Assembly (NCBI RefSeq): GCF_947623445.1
Contig: NC_135242.1
Location: 24,366,001-24,430,000, forward strand
Length of the DNA stretch: 64,000 bases
Source of the DNA: Clavelina lepadiformis
Taxonomy: Eukaryota; Chordata; Ascidiacea; Aplousobranchia; Clavelinidae
Direction: 5' to 3'
The translations under genes and the position numbers were made by a program. Below the pieces are notes generated by a model. It did no database searches. It was given only the letters and a program-made list of their open reading frames with translations, and had not been told where the DNA came from. This document shows positions 61,186 to 64,000 of the stretch, piece after piece (positions within the stretch are counted from its first letter, which is position 1; each line of letters opens with the position of its first letter).

Positions 61186-64000
61186 ATGGGCTGGTTGCTT
61201 ATATTGTTGTTGAAATTTCTTTTGTTTTGTCGTGGATCGTCAAGAAATGTCTTGAACCCCTGCGATGAAGTAGACAGAGTGCCCGGATTATATTTGCGGC
61301 CAAAGTACACATTTTCCCCGATGGAAGATGTCGTTGAAAAAGAGGTGTATTTAAAAATTGCTCCTTGGCTTGATCGCAATTTTATTTACATTAATTGCTC
61401 GTGGCGAGGACTAACAGAGGTTCCTCAAAATTTGCCAACTAACGTGGAAGCATTAGATCTCGGATTTAATGAGATTCGACGAATTACACCGACTGATTTT
61501 CTTTCTTATCCAAATATAACTTGGTTAAATTTTAATGCAAATTGCGTACCTGTATTTTATGAAACCGACCTGCCACCGTGCAATGGCGATCTACACATTG
61601 AACCAGGCGCGTTGCAAAATCTTCTTCGTTTGAAATTCTTGGGATTGGCTGGTAGCAAACTTCGTGAGTTTCCGCGACAACTACCGACTTCTATAATGGG
61701 ATTGGACATAACTTTCACCCTGCTTGGTGACGTCACCGCACAACTGAGACTGTTATCCAGCTTGAGTATTCTAATTAGTGCAGGAAATTGTGATCAATAT
61801 AGAAACGTTTGTCCAAAAAACTTCACAATCACGCAGGCATTCTCCTCCAGTTTACAAATTCTGGATTTGAATTGGAACGACTGGAAAATGATACCGGGAT
61901 ATTTACTTGGAAACCAACTAAAAATTTTTACGCTTTTTTTGAATCCCTTCCGCCGTTTGAGAAAAAATGATTTTGTGAATGCAACAAGTTTAGAAGTATT
62001 GGTTTTGAACTTCGCTACTGCTGCCACAGGCAAAGCGGTAATTATAGAAGATGGTGTGTTTGATCCACTCCCACATCTCAAGTACCTCAATCTTTCCGGG
62101 AACGCGGTTCAGTTTTTACCGAGCGGAATATTTAAAAACAACAAAAATCTTGAAATCCTGGATCTTTCTTGTAATAGTTTAAAATTTACGATATTCGAAC
62201 CAACGTACTTGGTCAATCTACAAAAACTACGGTTTGTTGATTTGTCCACAAACAACATAATTCATCTGGAATCAGCAAAATTTAAAACAGCAATCAAATT
62301 ACTTCGTTTGGGACAAACTTTTGCTTCTTTGTCTTCGCTTGAACAAATATATTTCGGGAATGACGAAAAGGCCTTAAATACAATCCTATATTCTGTGCAA
62401 TTCCATGAAATCGACAATCAATCATTTGCTAATTTATCAAACTTAACTCATCTATCCACAATCGATATCTCCTATTGCAATGTTCGTCACATTTCCTCTG
62501 ATGCATGGTCTGGATTACGTCATCTTAAATCCATCCTAGCCTCGAACAATCAGTTGACTTTTCGTGGCAATATTTTACGCACAGGAAAATCTCCAATTTT
62601 TGAAGCAAAAACTTCACAAAAACAATTTATTTTTCCAGGAAATCTTCACGAACAAGACAACACAAGTGAACGTTTTAAAATACCAGTGTTTGAATGCGAC
62701 GACAACGGTTTACTTGATTATTCTAACAACCAAATTACAACCATATCTGAACAAAAAGAATTTTTGTTATCGAAGACAACTATTCTTGACTTATCACACA
62801 ACCAAATAAGAGTGATAAGATCAGATGATTTAAGACACCTGATATATTTGTGCAGCATCGACCTGTCCCATAATCCTATTAACAGAATTGATCCTTTCAC
62901 TTACAGCAGCTTATCCAGTCTTCGTCGGATTGACTTTGTTGCGGAACACACCGACATAGCTCTTGATTTTAATTTTCTGTTGTATTTGAATCCTTCGGCC
63001 CAAATTAAGTTGAATTGGAGGATGCCACATTGTACAGTTGCTATACTTTTGGATACGATAAGTGAATTGGACGAAAACACATCACTGTTGGAACTTGATA
63101 TAGCGCAAAATGATTTGGGTTGTAAATCTACATACAAAGGAAAAGGTTTGTTGAAGTTTATGCCCAAACTCAAATCCCTTGTACTTAGAAATTGCAAGAT
63201 CGTTTCGTTTATTTTGCATTATACGTTGCAAGGTTTAAATCATCTTGAAATCTTGGACCTGAGCCATAACAACTTGGCCACATTTCCATCGACATCTTTA
63301 AAAATCCTGAACCAGTTGCATTCCTTAAATTTAGATTTCAATAATATCATTGAACTAAACGGAAACTTGACTGTTTGCCCCAGCTTGAAACATTTTACTA
63401 TCGCCCACAACAAAATCAGGTTTATTCAACCAGGATTCTTTTTGCATTTGAAACTTGAAACCCTTGATCTCAGTTACAACTTCATAAATCAACTGGACTC
63501 AAGTATTTTCACCAAAGATATGTTGAATTCACTTCAGTATTTGGACATAAGATGGAACGAACTCGATTGTTTCTGTCATGAGTGGCAGAAATTTTATCGT
63601 TGGTATAATTCTGATGCAAGTGACAACACCATACTTCCTGGCTTTTATCCAGAATGCACTTCGATCATTGACCAATATTATGGTGGGTGTGTGGCATGCC
63701 ATTCCCCGCTGAATTTGCGTGGCCGCCCGGTGTCTCGATACGGATTTAACACATCGTGTGATTTGCAGACACATCTCAAGTACACAATCGCATTCACAAT
63801 ATTCTTTGTATTATTCATGTTATGCGGCAGTGTTGGTTATAGCAAATGGTTCAAGAGATTGATATTTCGGAAAGTCAATGAATATTTCAGAGTTCAAGCA
63901 TTGAAACCAAGCGATGTTTCTTCAAGATATTCTACAAACGAAGGCAAGAAAGCTTTTGTATTCTTCGACCACAGCAATGATGAACTGGGTGATTGGGTTG
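61186..64000 (+). CDS. Toll-like receptor D (partial, runs off window)
   Basis: The ATG at 61186 opens the family signal peptide (MGWLLILLLKFLLFCRGSSR). The frame reads through without a stop to the last base: 938 codons, ending inside the start of the TIR domain (FDHSNDELGDW). LRRNT (CSWRGLTEVPQNLP), the LRR body, the C-terminal cysteine cluster and the TM helix are all present and match TLRs A and B. The segment around 62404-62546 is nearly identical in DNA to TLRs A and B, while the LRR just after it (from about 62560) is quite different and has its own insert. The BB loop and second exon are outside the window. Probably functional. Confidence 0.94.
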   Translation, partial: MGWLLILLLKFLLFCRGSSRNVLNPCDEVDRVPGLYLRPKYTFSPMEDVVEKEVYLKIAPWLDRNFIYINCSWRGLTEVPQNLPTNVEALDLGFNEIRRITPTDFLSYPNITWLNFNANCVPVFYETDLPPCNGDLHIEPGALQNLLRLKFLGLAGSKLREFPRQLPTSIMGLDITFTLLGDVTAQLRLLSSLSILISAGNCDQYRNVCPKNFTITQAFSSSLQILDLNWNDWKMIPGYLLGNQLKIFTLFLNPFRRLRKNDFVNATSLEVLVLNFATAATGKAVIIEDGVFDPLPHLKYLNLSGNAVQFLPSGIFKNNKNLEILDLSCNSLKFTIFEPTYLVNLQKLRFVDLSTNNIIHLESAKFKTAIKLLRLGQTFASLSSLEQIYFGNDEKALNTILYSVQFHEIDNQSFANLSNLTHLSTIDISYCNVRHISSDAWSGLRHLKSILASNNQLTFRGNILRTGKSPIFEAKTSQKQFIFPGNLHEQDNTSERFKIPVFECDDNGLLDYSNNQITTISEQKEFLLSKTTILDLSHNQIRVIRSDDLRHLIYLCSIDLSHNPINRIDPFTYSSLSSLRRIDFVAEHTDIALDFNFLLYLNPSAQIKLNWRMPHCTVAILLDTISELDENTSLLELDIAQNDLGCKSTYKGKGLLKFMPKLKSLVLRNCKIVSFILHYTLQGLNHLEILDLSHNNLATFPSTSLKILNQLHSLNLDFNNIIELNGNLTVCPSLKHFTIAHNKIRFIQPGFFLHLKLETLDLSYNFINQLDSSIFTKDMLNSLQYLDIRWNELDCFCHEWQKFYRWYNSDASDNTILPGFYPECTSIIDQYYGGCVACHSPLNLRGRPVSRYGFNTSCDLQTHLKYTIAFTIFFVLFMLCGSVGYSKWFKRLIFRKVNEYFRVQALKPSDVSSRYSTNEGKKAFVFFDHSNDELGDWV

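Overview
The window looks like a piece of an AT-rich invertebrate deuterostome genome, most likely an ascidian tunicate; the species is an inference from style and family content. Evidence for a metazoan: spliced genes with short GT-AG introns for an endosomal Na+/H+ exchanger, an MO25/CAB39 scaffold and a FAM185A-like protein; a KAT2 (GCN5/PCAF) acetyltransferase with the metazoan N-terminal domain; and vertebrate-type (single cysteine cluster) Toll-like receptors. No CRISPR array, operon or other prokaryotic structure was seen.

Layout. 1-3917 (-): 5' eight exons of an SLC9A6/7/9-type exchanger that runs off the left edge. 4213-6657 (-): an intronless KAT2. 6.7-13.1 kb: gene-poor, with repeat remnants. 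13.1-43.6 kb: two tandem segmental units, each a TLR on + followed tail-to-tail by a CAB39 gene on - and a shared ~1.4 kb tail. Unit A is about 13162-23680 and unit B about 25337-43611. Unit B was enlarged by a 7.2 kb DNA transposon (34914-42159) that carries a second transposon (35249-37661) and a short LTR element (38467-39946). A third TLR piece (43614-44161) is a truncated pseudogene. 45684-48892 (+): a seven-exon FAM185A-like gene. 49216-59104 (-): a transposase-like gene split by a complete, apparently very young Ty3/gypsy retrotransposon with gag, pol and env (50444-58642; 611-bp LTRs that read as identical; 4-bp target duplication). 61186-64000 (+): a fourth TLR, cut by the window edge.

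How the parts relate. The TLRs and CAB39 genes are paralogues made by tandem duplication; blocks of near-identity between TLRs beside strongly diverged LRR sequence suggest gene conversion. Most remaining structure comes from transposable elements: two hAT-type MITEs with 8-bp target duplications plus a third in unit B whose remnant survives in unit A, gypsy-LTR relatives, and a little-described two-domain protein family. That family (N-terminal Cys-rich domain, C-terminal acidic-residue domain) occurs here three times, once inside clear terminal inverted repeats. This is the strongest candidate in the window for an under-described mobile system.
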